DNA of 64,000 nucleotides, from the NCBI GenBank assembly GCA_900315335.1, contig OMYR01000028.1, positions 17,950 through 81,949 on the forward strand. Direction: 5' to 3'. The stretch comes from an uncultured Bacteroidales bacterium (GTDB lineage: Bacteria > Bacteroidota > Bacteroidia > Bacteroidales > P3). The notes under the pieces are model-generated. The model ran no database searches, was not told the DNA's origin, and saw only the letters and a list, made by a program, of their open reading frames with translations. The position numbers and the translations under genes were made by a program. Shown piece after piece: positions 8,710 through 17,825 of this stretch; the stretch's first letter is position 1; the number at the start of each line of letters is the position of its first letter.

Positions 8710-9930
8710 TTCAGCCGTTGTTTGAACTGCTGTATTAGGAGAAGTGTTTTGTGCTGTATTTTGAGTATGGGTTGCAGAGGGTGGAGTAGGAGGTTGCGGA
8801 TTGGAAGTTGCGGGACGTGAAGATAGTTTTGCCATTATGCTGCACATTTTCATAAGCATCAACTCGACACACAAACGCTTGTTGTTGCTTGCTCTGTATT
8901 CCATTGCCGAAGTATTGGCATAACTCAAAGCGTTAAGCAAAAACTTCATCGGCGAATTTTGGCTTTGCTGCAAATATCTTTGCTGTATAGACTGCGGAAC
9001 ATTCATCAGTTCTATCGTTTTGTTGTCTTTGCCCACAAGCAAGTTGCGTATATGTTTGCTAAGCCCGTCAATGAAAGTATCCCCCTGAAAACCTTTTATC
9101 AAAATCTCGTCAAACAACATCAGACAAGATGCCATATCGTTTTGAAGCATATAGTCAATGAATTTGAAGAAATAATCATAGTCCAAAATGTTCAAAGACT
9201 CTATCACGCCTTTGAATGTTATGTTCCCACCGGAAAAAGCAATGATGAAATCGAACATACTCAACGCATCTCTCAAACCACCGTCGGCTTTCTCGGCGAT
9301 AACGTCCAAGGCTTCTTTTTCATATTGTACGTTTTCAATCTTACATATATGCTCTAAATGATCCGATATGTCTTTGATTGTTATACGATGAAAATCGAAG
9401 ATTTGGCAACGTGACAATATCGTCGGAAGTATTTTATGTTTTTCTGTTGTTGCAAGAATGAATTTAACATACTTAGGCGGTTCTTCCAATGTTTTCAAAA
9501 AAGCGTTGAAAGCCGCTTGCGAAAGCATATGAACCTCATCGATGATATAGACTTTGTATTTGCCTTTCATCGGAGGAACATTGACTTCTTTCACCAAGTC
9601 TCTTATGTTTTCTACACTATTGTTACTTGCGGCATCTAACTCAAAAATATTTATGGAAGTACCTTCGTTAAAGGTTTTACAACTATCACATTCGTTGCAA
9701 GCCTCAACCTCGGGCGTTAGATTAGTACAATTTATTGTTTTAGCCAAAATTCTTGCACAAGTAGTCTTTCCGACACCTCTTGGACCACAGAACAAAAACG
9801 CTTGTGCCAATTGATTGGACGCAATGGCATTTTGTAAAGTGGAAGTAATATGCTTCTGACCCACGACACTCTCAAACGTTGTGGGACGATACTTACGTGC
9901 GGAAACAATATATGTGGAATCTACTGGCAT
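8695..9930 (-). CDS. dnaX: DNA polymerase III subunit gamma (zero-frame dnaX product)
   Basis: Clamp-loader ATPase. Walker A is GPRGVGKTTCARIL (residues about 49-57), a zinc module with four cysteines (CTNLTPEVEACNECDSC) follows, then DEVHMLS (Walker B), the sensor-1 region LATTEKHKILPTILSRC and a clamp-loader helical domain. After residue about 370 there is a Pro/Thr/Asn-rich linker. The zero frame stops at 8695, after 411 residues and just past a run of nine adenines, giving a gamma-like short form. The rest of the protein is in the -1 frame (see the tau entry). Start ATG at 9930 gives the standard N-terminus. Confidence 0.93.
   Translation of the reverse strand: MPVDSTYIVSARKYRPTTFESVVGQKHITSTLQNAIASNQLAQAFLFCGPRGVGKTTCARILAKTINCTNLTPEVEACNECDSCKTFNEGTSINIFELDAASNNSVENIRDLVKEVNVPPMKGKYKVYIIDEVHMLSQAAFNAFLKTLEEPPKYVKFILATTEKHKILPTILSRCQIFDFHRITIKDISDHLEHICKIENVQYEKEALDVIAEKADGGLRDALSMFDFIIAFSGGNITFKGVIESLNILDYDYFFKFIDYMLQNDMASCLMLFDEILIKGFQGDTFIDGLSKHIRNLLVGKDNKTIELMNVPQSIQQRYLQQSQNSPMKFLLNALSYANTSAMEYRASNNKRLCVELMLMKMCSIMAKLSSRPATSNPQPPTPPSATHTQNTAQNTSPNTAVQTTAEKKTL
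8702..8712 (-). promoter_or_regulatory. dnaX slippage site (A9)
   Basis: On the coding strand this reads G-A9-C, phased GAA AAA AAA ACT in the zero frame, so it contains the slippery heptamer A AAA AAA. A -1 ribosomal slip, or one extra A added by RNA polymerase, moves reading from the gamma stop into the open tau frame. Confidence 0.8.
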
Positions 9931-10787
9931 AGATATTTCGTCAGTTTTTTTGTTTTTTCTGATTTTTTAAGTTTGGAAAGTGCTCTTTCTTTTATCTTGC
10001 GAACTCTTTCTTTTGTCATATTATGCCTTTCTGCAATCTCGTCCAAAGTCAGGCTTCTGTTTTGATTCAAACCGAAAAATTGATACAAAATATCTTTTTC
10101 CTGCTGCGGAAGTATTCCCAACACTTCGTCAATTTCTTTTGATAGAGATTCTTTCATAACAATGGCGTCGGAATCTTCAACATTATCCTGTTCGATAGTG
10201 TCAAGCATGACCATATCCTCGTCTTGTGCCAAAGGAGCATCAACACTCAATGCGTTTGTACCTGCGAGAATGGTCTCCATAAGTTTGTCCTTTGTTATAC
10301 CTAACGCTGTTGCGAGTTCTTCTTCCGAAGGCGGGCGTTCATAAAGTTGTTCCAAGCGAGCCTTTTCCTTTTTTATTTTATTAAGCATTCCGACTTGGTG
10401 CAATGGTATTCTAATCAAACGACTCTGTTCGGCGATGGCTTGCAAAATACTCTGCCTTATCCACCAAACTGCAAAAGAAATAAATTTGAATCCTCTTGTT
10501 TCATCAAATCTTTCTGCCGCTTTAATAAGTCCGAGATTTCCTTCATTGATTAAATCGGACAGAGGTAATCCTTGATTTTGGTACTGTTTAGCAACTGAGA
10601 CAACAAAACGCAGATTGCTATTGACAAGTTTAATCAGTGCTTTTTTATCTCCGCTTTTTATTCGTTGAGCTAAGGCAACTTCCTCATCAGCTGTAATTAG
10701 CGGCTCTTTACTAATATCTTGAAGGTATTGGTATAATGCACTGTCGTTCCTATTAGTAATAGATTTTGTTATCTTTAATTGTCGCAT
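9921..10787 (-). CDS. rpoD: RNA polymerase primary sigma factor RpoD/SigA
   Basis: Housekeeping sigma factor that directs RNA polymerase to TAnnTTTG promoters. Starting at MRQLKITKSITNRNDS gives about 288 residues, the compact form typical of Bacteroidota. Region 1.2 (YLQDISKEPLITADEEVALAQRI), region 2 with DLINEGNLGLIKAAERFD and FKFISFAVWWIRQSI, region 3 and region 4 with a helix-turn-helix (LTLDEIAERHNMTKERVRKIKERAL) are all present. An upstream ATG 54 bases earlier is rejected because a good promoter lies between the two starts. The 3' end overlaps the dnaX start by 10 bases, suggesting a coupled rpoD-dnaX-fabD unit. Confidence 0.94.
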   Translation of the reverse strand: MRQLKITKSITNRNDSALYQYLQDISKEPLITADEEVALAQRIKSGDKKALIKLVNSNLRFVVSVAKQYQNQGLPLSDLINEGNLGLIKAAERFDETRGFKFISFAVWWIRQSILQAIAEQSRLIRIPLHQVGMLNKIKKEKARLEQLYERPPSEEELATALGITKDKLMETILAGTNALSVDAPLAQDEDMVMLDTIEQDNVEDSDAIVMKESLSKEIDEVLGILPQQEKDILYQFFGLNQNRSLTLDEIAERHNMTKERVRKIKERALSKLKKSEKTKKLTKYLCQ

Positions 10788-10810
10788 AAATTTCAGTATT
10801 TTTGTTGGTG

Positions 10811-10842
10811 CAAAGTTAGAAATTATTGTCAGAGTGTGCAAA
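10811..10842 (-). promoter_or_regulatory. rpoD promoter
   Basis: Read on the minus strand: TTTG (10842-10839), a 20-base gap, then TAACTTTG (10818-10811). It lies 24 bases before the chosen rpoD ATG and inside the longer open frame, which decides the start. Confidence 0.75.
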
Positions 10843-10982
10843 TGATTTATAACAAAGTTTTCAACCGTGAATTGTTAATTACTTGATAAACTATTTGTAT
10901 GCTCAGTGCGGATAACGATAAAAGAAAACAATTTATTGTATTTACTATTGCCGAAAAGCAAATGTATTTTTAGCAAATTAGT

Positions 10983-11036
10983 GTTAAATGTTAATAAATT
11001 AGTATTAAACATTAATAAATTCTTTTCACTGATTAT
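10983..11036. repeat. 21-bp-period array R2, 2 to 3 units
   Basis: Two clear 21-base units at 10983-11003 and 11004-11024 (GTTAAATG..., ATTAAACA...) and a degenerate third. It lies in the 400-base gap between the rpoD promoter and the acyl-CoA dehydrogenase terminator. The rest of that gap is A/T-rich and nothing else was recognised in it. Confidence 0.7.
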
Positions 11037-11135
11037 TTTTGTAAAATCAAATACTTATTAATGGATAGGTTTTGTTGATAACAATAAATTGGAAAGATGT
11101 TAATAGATTATGTTTTGTTAGTACAATAAATTAAA

Positions 11136-11177
11136 AAGGTGTTTTTCCGATTTGTATTCAAAAAAGAAAAACACCTT
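11136..11177 (-). terminator. Terminator of the acyl-CoA dehydrogenase-etf operon
   Basis: Twelve-base arms AAGGTGTTTTTC (11136-11147) and GAAAAACACCTT (11166-11177), ending in a T-rich stretch on the minus strand, 20 bases beyond the stop at 11197. Confidence 0.82.
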
Positions 11178-11196
11178 ATGATTTATTTGTGAAAGA

Positions 11197-12912
11197 TTAG
11201 TCGCTTAAAGTTCTGTATGCTTCAAGGTCTTCAACATCGAAGTTTTCGATAAAGGCACGTCTTTCGTTAATTTTTTCTTGTGCGTGCTTTGTGAATAATT
11301 GTGCAGAAGCCATAAACATTTCATCTCTGTTTGCATCGATTATTAACAAATGAGCCATAATCAAATATCCTGCAATCTCTACCAAACGACGAGAATTAAA
11401 CTCGTGAGCTTCAGAAGTAGAGCCGAAAGCATTGATTTTTTCAACACATTTCTCGTAATCTTTTCTTAAAGATACCAATATTTGACGCATTGAAGAGAAT
11501 TTTGCATCAACCTCAGTTGCTTCCAATTCTTTAATCTTTGCTAAATAGCCTCCTGAAATCACACCGCGGATTGCTGCCACAACTTGCAACTGTGATGTTC
11601 CCTCGTAAATGGTTAAAATTCTCGCATCACGATAGAAACGCTCGCAAGGGTAGTCTTTCATAAATCCCGAGCCACCATATACTTGGATACAATCGTATGT
11701 GTTTTGGTTTGCATATTCGGAAGCAAACAATTTAACAAGCGGTGTCAAAATATCAGCCAAACGTGAATATGCTTTAAGTTTTTGACGCTCGTCTGCTTCA
11801 AGTTTTCTCTCTTTGGCAATATCCTCATATATCTTGTACATATCTACTGCACGTGCTGTTTCATATAGTAATGCTCTTGTTGCATCAGTCTTTGCGCGCA
11901 TAATAGATAGTAATTCTTTTACTTGGAAGAAATTAATGATTGGTTTGCCGAATTGTTCTCTTTCTTTGGCATATTGAAGAGCCTCTCTATATGCTGCTTC
12001 GGAAAGTCCAACACTTTGAGCGGCAACACCCAAACGAGCTCCGTTCATCAAAGACATAGTATATTTGATAAGACCAAGTTTTCTCTCGCCAACCAAGTAT
12101 GCTTTTGCGTTAGTGAATACCAATTCGCCAGTTGGAGAACCATGAATACCAAGTTTCTTTTCAGTACGTCTTATTGTAACGCCACCGTCTTTTCTGTCGT
12201 GAATAAAGTATGAAAGACCTCTTCCGTCTGTTGTGCCTTCTTCACTACGAGCCAAGACCAATTTAATATCAGCGTCGCCATTGGTAATAAAACGCTTAAC
12301 GCCATTCAAACGCCAGCAGTTTTCTTTCTCGTCAAAAGTGGCTTTCAATCTTACAGACTGCAAATCGCTGCCTGCATCCGGTTCGGTTAAGTCCATAGAA
12401 AAAGTATAACCTGCATTAACCAATGGAAGGTATGTACTCTTTTGTTGTTCGTCTCCAAACTCATAAATGGTTTCTGCACAATCCTGCAATCCCCAAATAT
12501 TGGCAAAACCGCAATCTCCGCGAGCCACCAATTCGGCAGCCATAACGTATGGAACGTATGGGAAGTTCAAGCCGGCATATTTACGAGGAATAGATAAACC
12601 ATAAACACCTGCGTCAGTTAAAACTTTATGGTTTTCTTTCGTTCCGTCAGCGTAAATGATAGCGTTATCTTCTATTCTTACACCTTGTTCATCTACGCTT
12701 GCAGCATTAACGTCCAAAACATCGCCACTAATCTCGCCAATCAAAGACAATACTTTGTTGTACGAATCTTTGGCATCTTCAACGTCCTTTGGAGCATAAT
12801 CAATATTTCCGTAATCTCTGAAATCTCTTTCTTTAAGTTTTATAATTTCATCCATTAAAGGATTGTTTAATTGAAAACTTAATGCTTTATTATCTTCAAA
12901 AAAATTAGCCAT
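11197..12912 (-). CDS. Acyl-CoA dehydrogenase, long form
   Basis: FAD-dependent oxidation of an acyl-CoA thioester (or the reverse reduction of an enoyl-CoA), passing electrons to Etf. Family signatures are FSMDLTEPDAGSDLQ (flavin contact, near residue 157), RFITNGDADIKLVLARS, and the C-terminal CIQVYGGSGFMKDYPCERFYRDARILTIYEGTSQ with the usual catalytic-base context. At 571 residues it is about 190 longer than butyryl-CoA dehydrogenases; the extra length is a helical C-terminal extension, as in the larger ACADs of Bacteroidota. It forms an operon with etfA (gap 21 bases) and etfB. In an organism with lysine aminomutases, a role at the crotonyl-CoA/butyryl-CoA step is likely but inferred. Confidence 0.9.
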   Translation of the reverse strand: MANFFEDNKALSFQLNNPLMDEIIKLKERDFRDYGNIDYAPKDVEDAKDSYNKVLSLIGEISGDVLDVNAASVDEQGVRIEDNAIIYADGTKENHKVLTDAGVYGLSIPRKYAGLNFPYVPYVMAAELVARGDCGFANIWGLQDCAETIYEFGDEQQKSTYLPLVNAGYTFSMDLTEPDAGSDLQSVRLKATFDEKENCWRLNGVKRFITNGDADIKLVLARSEEGTTDGRGLSYFIHDRKDGGVTIRRTEKKLGIHGSPTGELVFTNAKAYLVGERKLGLIKYTMSLMNGARLGVAAQSVGLSEAAYREALQYAKEREQFGKPIINFFQVKELLSIMRAKTDATRALLYETARAVDMYKIYEDIAKERKLEADERQKLKAYSRLADILTPLVKLFASEYANQNTYDCIQVYGGSGFMKDYPCERFYRDARILTIYEGTSQLQVVAAIRGVISGGYLAKIKELEATEVDAKFSSMRQILVSLRKDYEKCVEKINAFGSTSEAHEFNSRRLVEIAGYLIMAHLLIIDANRDEMFMASAQLFTKHAQEKINERRAFIENFDVEDLEAYRTLSD

Positions 12913-12933
12913 AATTATATCTTCTTTAATGGA

Positions 12934-13956
12934 TTATTTACTATTCTTTTTGTAATACTCAATAAGTTTCGGTACAACTTCAAACGCATCTCCAATAATT
13001 GTATAATCTGCGATAGCATTCAATGGAGCGTTAGGGTCGGTATTAATACTTATTATCTTGGAACTTTGATCCATGCCTGCACGATGTTGAACTGCACCGC
13101 TAACTCCACAACCTATATATAACTTAGGACGAACAGTAACGCCTGTTTGACCAATCTGTCTTTCGTGTTCAACCAAGCCTGCATCGACAGCTGCACGTGT
13201 TGCACCAATCTCTCCACCAAGTGTGTCGGCCAATTGTTTCAAAAGAGCAAAACCATTAGGCCTGTTCATTCCGTAACCCCCGCAAACGATGATTTGGGCA
13301 CCCTTGATATTAACTTTTTGAGCCTCTATCTCACGAGATATAAACTCTATACAGAAATCACTGTCCTGGGTGTAGTTTTTAACTGGTACTCGTACCAATT
13401 CACCCGAATGTTTCTCGTTGTATATTTCCTTTTTCATAACGCCCTCTCTGACTGTTGCCATTTGAGGACGGGTATGAGGATTGACAATCGTTGCTATGAT
13501 GTTTCCACCAAAAGCAGGACGGATTTGATACAACAAATTATTTATTGTAGTATTGGTTTTCTTGTCTTCATAATCTCCGATTTCCAATGAAGTACAATCT
13601 GCCGTCAAACCGCAACGCAAATAAGACGCTACTCTCGGAGCCAAATCCCTACCAACTGACGTTGCACCAAACAAACAAATCTGAGGTTGTTTTTCTTTGA
13701 TAAGTTTTGTAATGATTGCAAAATGAGGTAAAGTTTGATATGGGAACAATCTGCTGTCATCAGCATAATTTATAATATCAACACCATAAGGATACAATGA
13801 AGACTCTAAATTTTTGACTTCATAACCGCAAACAACGGCTTCCACCTTAACTTTTAGTTCATCGGCCAATTTTCTTGCCTTAGAAATCAATTCCAATGAG
13901 ACATCGGCTATAAAATTATCTTCCGTAATCTCACAATATACAAATATATTATTCAT
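12934..13956 (-). CDS. etfA: Electron transfer flavoprotein alpha subunit
   Basis: Subunit of the soluble Etf dimer that shuttles electrons from acyl-CoA dehydrogenase. The 340-residue protein has an N-terminal adenine-nucleotide hydrolase-like fold and the C-terminal FAD domain with the family signature from about residue 240: GGEIGATRAAVDAGL, ERQIGQTGVTVRPKLYIGCG, VSGAVQHRAGM and a final IINTDPNAPLNAIADY-like segment. The stop of etfB and the start of etfA are 4 bases apart. Whether it takes part in flavin-based bifurcation cannot be decided from what I can read. Confidence 0.94.
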   Translation of the reverse strand: MNNIFVYCEITEDNFIADVSLELISKARKLADELKVKVEAVVCGYEVKNLESSLYPYGVDIINYADDSRLFPYQTLPHFAIITKLIKEKQPQICLFGATSVGRDLAPRVASYLRCGLTADCTSLEIGDYEDKKTNTTINNLLYQIRPAFGGNIIATIVNPHTRPQMATVREGVMKKEIYNEKHSGELVRVPVKNYTQDSDFCIEFISREIEAQKVNIKGAQIIVCGGYGMNRPNGFALLKQLADTLGGEIGATRAAVDAGLVEHERQIGQTGVTVRPKLYIGCGVSGAVQHRAGMDQSSKIISINTDPNAPLNAIADYTIIGDAFEVVPKLIEYYKKNSK

Positions 13957-13960
13957 AACC

Positions 13961-14764
13961 TTAACCGATAATATGTGTGTTAATCAATTCTTTCACTAAG
14001 TTGTCAATATTGGCATCCGTAGGTTCTAACGTAACGTTATCCTTGTGAGTCAATACAACACTATCAATCTTTTTAACTTTGGTAGGAGAACCGGTAAGAC
14101 CCAAACGCTCGTCCTCTGCTTCAATATCAGCTGCGTTAAACATCTTTATCTCGACATTCTTGTACGCCATAAGTCTTTTGGCATTGTAATATCTTGCCTT
14201 AGGAGCGGAAGAATGAACAGTTACCAAAACAGGAAGATTAGTCTTTATGGTTTCAACACCTCTTTCCAATCTTCTTTTGATAGTGATGTCATTATCCGTA
14301 ATATCCACCAACTCTTCTGCGTATGTTATCTGAGGGATACCAAGTTTCTCTGCCGTTTGAGGGCCGACCTGTGCGGTATCTCCGTCAATGGCTTGACGAC
14401 CACCGAATACAATATCCACTTTGCCCAATTTCTTAACGGCTTGCGATATTGCGTAAGACGTTGCCAAAGTATCAGAACCTGCAAGTTTTCTATCTGAAAC
14501 CACAACACCACCGTCAGCACCTCTGAACATGGCATCTCTAACTATTTCTGCGGCTCTATCAGGACCCATTGTAACAATAGTAATTTCTGTATCTTTTTTA
14601 CGATCTTTGATAGCCAAAGCCATTTCCAAAGCGTTCAAATCCTCAGGATTAAATATAGCAGCAAGAGCCTGTCTGTTGACTGTGCCTTCTGCGGTCATGG
14701 CATCCTTACCAACGTTTCTGGTATCAGGAACTTGTTTAGCCAAAACAACAATTTTCAAACTCAT
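13961..14764 (-). CDS. etfB: Electron transfer flavoprotein beta subunit
   Basis: Partner of EtfA; binds a nucleotide (AMP or a second FAD). The 267-residue protein starts MSLKIVVLAKQVPDTRNVG, has the DLNALEMALAIKD segment, the VFGGRQAIDGDTAQVGPQTAEKLG motif near residue 117, and LERGVETIKTNLPVLVTV. First gene of the etfB-etfA-acyl-CoA dehydrogenase operon with a candidate promoter about 52 bases upstream. Confidence 0.94.
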   Translation of the reverse strand: MSLKIVVLAKQVPDTRNVGKDAMTAEGTVNRQALAAIFNPEDLNALEMALAIKDRKKDTEITIVTMGPDRAAEIVRDAMFRGADGGVVVSDRKLAGSDTLATSYAISQAVKKLGKVDIVFGGRQAIDGDTAQVGPQTAEKLGIPQITYAEELVDITDNDITIKRRLERGVETIKTNLPVLVTVHSSAPKARYYNAKRLMAYKNVEIKMFNAADIEAEDERLGLTGSPTKVKKIDSVVLTHKDNVTLEPTDANIDNLVKELINTHIIG

Positions 14765-14815
14765 TATATTATATATTTAGTTTTTGAAATGTATTATTTT
14801 ACTTTTTTAAGACTG

Positions 14816-14823
14816 CAAAATTA
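14816..14823 (-). promoter_or_regulatory. Candidate -7 element of the etfB operon
   Basis: TAATTTTG on the minus strand, 52 bases before the etfB ATG; no clear -33 TTG was found. Confidence 0.5.
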
Positions 14824-15013
14824 AGACAAATTTTCAAATTAACGCCCCTTGCGGCAAAAAATCGCAAATTTATGGCATTTTACACTTGGTATTTTGAATA
14901 AAAACTATCGTAACACTTGCGAAAAACATATATTCATTTATTAAAATCAAAACAACAAAACACAAAATACAATCATCATAAACTCAAAGAAAAACCATAA
15001 TAAAAAATTTTTG

Positions 15014-15021
15014 TACTTTTG
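15014..15021 (+). promoter_or_regulatory. Candidate -7 element of truA
   Basis: TACTTTTG followed by C, about 115 bases before the truA ATG; a 21-bp array lies in the leader. No good -33 element. The 371-base gap between etfB and truA holds only these two promoter elements and the array. Confidence 0.5.
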
Positions 15022-15040
15022 CAATCACGAAAATAGTTAT

Positions 15041-15124
15041 TGAAACTAATTTATTAATCACTCACATTAGAAAAATAGTTACTGAAACTAATTTAGTGAT
15101 TACTCATATTGTAAAAAATAAAGA
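15041..15124. repeat. 21-bp-period array R3, 4 units
   Basis: Units start at 15041, 15062, 15083 and 15104. Alternate units carry TGAAAC/ACTAAT and TCACATTA cores. The array lies in the presumed transcribed leader of truA, ending 12 bases before its ATG. Confidence 0.85.
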
Positions 15125-15135
15125 ATTAAAAACTG

Positions 15136-15930
15136 ATGCGTTGGGGATTGATTTTACAATACAATGGTAAGAATTATTGCGGTTGGCAACGTCAAAAAAC
15201 AGATGTTCCGACGGTTCAAGGTGTGCTTTGTAAATGCTTTTCAAACGTGTTACAAGAAGAAATAATCGTTTATGGTTGCGGACGCACCGATACGGGCGTT
15301 CATGCCAAGAACTATGTCGCTTATTTTGATTCGTCAAACCTCAAAGCGGATATGACCGATTGGCTTTTGTGGAAGATTAATGCCTATCTGCCTTTTGATA
15401 TTCGGATAAACCATATTGTGAAAGTTGCCGAAGATTTTAATGCCCGCTTTGATGCCATATCACGAACGTACAGGTATTACATCGCAACGAAGAAACAACC
15501 TTTTAATACCGAATTTGCGTGGTTTGTTCCTCAAAAACTTGATATAAAAAAGATGAATACCGCTGCACGTATTTTATATCAGTATGATGATTTCACATCT
15601 TTTTCAAAGTTAAACACGCAAACGATGACTAATTATTGTCAGATTTTGTATGCTCATTGGGAAAAGAAAGGCGAGTTTTTGATTTTCACGATACGCGCCA
15701 ATCGATTTTTGCGAAATATGGTGCGAGCCATTGTCGGCACTCTTGTGGAAGTTGGTAAAGGCAGTCGCAGCGTTGAGGATTTTGCGAAAGTGATAGAGGC
15801 TAAGAACCGCGCTTTGGCAGGACATTCGGCTGCTGCACACGGCTTGTTTTTAGAGGAAATAGAATACGACGCATCTGTATTTCCACGAAAACTGTTTGAC
15901 TATCAGACGCCGAAAATCTTTGGATTTTAG
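15136..15930 (+). CDS. truA: tRNA pseudouridine(38-40) synthase TruA
   Basis: Isomerises uridines 38-40 in the tRNA anticodon stem-loop. The 264-residue protein begins MRWGLILQYNGKNYCGWQRQ, has the catalytic aspartate in CGRTDTGVHA (residues about 52-60), the RYYIATKKQPF segment and the RANRFLRNMVRAIVGTLVEVG motif. Length and motif order are standard. It is a single-gene unit. Confidence 0.95.
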   Translation: MRWGLILQYNGKNYCGWQRQKTDVPTVQGVLCKCFSNVLQEEIIVYGCGRTDTGVHAKNYVAYFDSSNLKADMTDWLLWKINAYLPFDIRINHIVKVAEDFNARFDAISRTYRYYIATKKQPFNTEFAWFVPQKLDIKKMNTAARILYQYDDFTSFSKLNTQTMTNYCQILYAHWEKKGEFLIFTIRANRFLRNMVRAIVGTLVEVGKGSRSVEDFAKVIEAKNRALAGHSAAAHGLFLEEIEYDASVFPRKLFDYQTPKIFGF

Positions 15931-16048
15931 ACGATTTTTTCAATACATCTATTGGATTTTGATTTTTATTAAAAATCAGTTATCATATATATTTATTTTT
16001 ACGATTTTCTATTTTTGTTAAATCAAAAATACTTGTTAGAAAATTAAT

Positions 16049-16132
16049 GCCATTAAACCAAAAATTAATGTTTAACACTAATAAAATAATGTCTCACATT
16101 AATTTTCTAATGAGAGACATCAGTTTTGCGAT
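16049..16132. repeat. 21-bp-period array R4, 4 units
   Basis: Units start at 16049, 16070, 16091 and 16112; the second has the common GTTTAACACTAAT core. It lies in the 343-base gap between convergent truA and glyS. The remainder of the gap is A/T-rich with the glyS terminator at its right end. Confidence 0.8.
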
Positions 16133-16218
16133 TTGTTTCATTATTTTGAGAGAATATATTCTTGTTTTAAGGAAAATATTTGACAATGTTGGAAGATGAT
16201 ATATTTGAAAAATAAAAT

Positions 16219-16249
16219 AAGGGCTCGAAACAATAATGTTTGAACCCTT
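16219..16249 (-). terminator. Probable glyS terminator
   Basis: Imperfect hairpin AAGGGCTCGAAAC (16219-16231) against GTTTGAACCCTT (16238-16249), with one bulge; the minus-strand 3' side continues TTATTTTATTTTT. It lies 24 bases past the glyS stop. Confidence 0.6.
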
Positions 16250-16273
16250 GTTTATGTTTAATGCAATCGTGTT

Positions 16274-17782
16274 TTAGTGAGCAGCGATATATGATTTGAT
16301 ATTATCAACGCTGACTCTTTCTTGTTGCATAGTGTCCCTTAGACGTATGGTTACGCTGTTGTCTTTCAACGAATCGTTATCCACAGTTATGCAGTAAGGA
16401 GTGCCGATAGCATCTTGTCTTCTGTAACGCTTGCCTATCGTGTCCTTTTCTTCGTAATGGGCGCGCATATTAAACTTCAAATCGTTGAAGATACCGTGAG
16501 CCATTTCTGGTAGTCCGTCTTTATTCACCAATGGCAGAACGCTTACTTTGTAAGGTGCCAACTGCTTTGGTAGATTTAATACGATACGAGTGGAACCGTC
16601 TTGCAGAGTCTCTTCGTTAAATGCGTGTGAAAAGACTGCTAAGAATGTACGATCCAATCCTATCGAAGTTTCTACGCAATAAGGAGTGTAGGATTCGTTA
16701 AGTTCTGCGTCAAAATATTGTATCTTTCTGCCCGAAAACTCTTGATGTCTTTTCAAATCGAAATCGGTTCTTGAATGTATGCCTTCAAGTTCCTTGAACC
16801 CGAATGGGAAGTCAAACTCAATATCTGTTGCAGCGTTGGCATAGTGAGCAAGTTTCTCGTGGTCGTGATAACGATATTTTTCCTTAGGAATACCTAACGC
16901 CAAATGCCAATTCATTCTCTCTTCTTTCCAATAATTAAACCATTCCATTTCCGTACCCGGACGGCAGAAGAACTCCATCTCCATTTGCTCAAACTCTCTC
17001 ATACGGAAAATAAACTGACGAGCCACTATCTCGTTACGAAAAGCCTTTCCGATTTGTGCAATACCGAAAGGAATTTTCATACGGTTGGTCTTTTGGACGT
17101 TTAGATAATTGACAAAGATACCTTGTGCCGTTTCAGGTCTTAGATATATTATGTCGCTATCGTCAGACACTGAACCCATTTTGGTTGAGAACATCAAATT
17201 GAATTGTCTTACGTCAGTCCAGTTTCTTGTTCCAGAAATAGGACAGACAATACCTAACTCCTCAATCAAAGATTTTAATCCAGCCAAGTCATTGGCGTTC
17301 ATCAAATCGGCAAATCTCTGATGAATATCTTCCATTTGCTGTTTGTAGCCTTTAACTCTCTCGCTTGTGGCAAGGAACTGCTCTTCGTTGAAACTATCTC
17401 CGAAACGTTTTTTTGCTTTGGTGATTTCTTTGTTTATCTTCTCCTCAATTTTGGCGATATGGTCTTCAATAAGGACATCTGCACGGTAACGTTTCTTTGA
17501 GTCTTTGTTGTCAATCAAAGGGTCATTGAATGCATCGACATGTCCGCTGGCTTTCCAAATTTTAGGGTGCATAAATATGGCGCTATCTACTCCCACGATG
17601 TTTTCGTGCATCTGCGTCATAGAACGCCACCAATATTGTTTTATATTATTTTTCAGTTCCACACCATTAGGACCGTAATCATAGACAGCAGCAAGTCCGT
17701 CGTACAAATCACTTGAAGGGTAGATAAATCCATATTCCTTTGCGTGGGAAACAATCTTCTTAAAAAATTCTTCTGAGTTCAT
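16274..17782 (-). CDS. glyS: Glycyl-tRNA synthetase (dimeric class II type)
   Basis: Charges tRNA-Gly. This is the eukaryotic-like alpha2 form, 502 residues, seen in Bacteroidota and Gram-positives (often named glyQS or glyS). N-terminal AKEYGFIYPSSDLYDGLAAVYDYGPNG, motif 2 (RNEIVARQFIFRMREFEQMEMEFF, split by reading about residues 232-255), GIHSRTDFDL and motif 3 (CVETSIGLDRTFLAVF), then an anticodon-binding domain from about residue 390. It starts 43 bases after the rho stop on the same strand, so co-transcription with rho is possible. Confidence 0.94.
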   Translation of the reverse strand: MNSEEFFKKIVSHAKEYGFIYPSSDLYDGLAAVYDYGPNGVELKNNIKQYWWRSMTQMHENIVGVDSAIFMHPKIWKASGHVDAFNDPLIDNKDSKKRYRADVLIEDHIAKIEEKINKEITKAKKRFGDSFNEEQFLATSERVKGYKQQMEDIHQRFADLMNANDLAGLKSLIEELGIVCPISGTRNWTDVRQFNLMFSTKMGSVSDDSDIIYLRPETAQGIFVNYLNVQKTNRMKIPFGIAQIGKAFRNEIVARQFIFRMREFEQMEMEFFCRPGTEMEWFNYWKEERMNWHLALGIPKEKYRYHDHEKLAHYANAATDIEFDFPFGFKELEGIHSRTDFDLKRHQEFSGRKIQYFDAELNESYTPYCVETSIGLDRTFLAVFSHAFNEETLQDGSTRIVLNLPKQLAPYKVSVLPLVNKDGLPEMAHGIFNDLKFNMRAHYEEKDTIGKRYRRQDAIGTPYCITVDNDSLKDNSVTIRLRDTMQQERVSVDNIKSYIAAH

Positions 17783-17825
17783 AATTTTATTTTGTTTATT
17801 GCAAAGTGTTTTGCATCATTATTAA

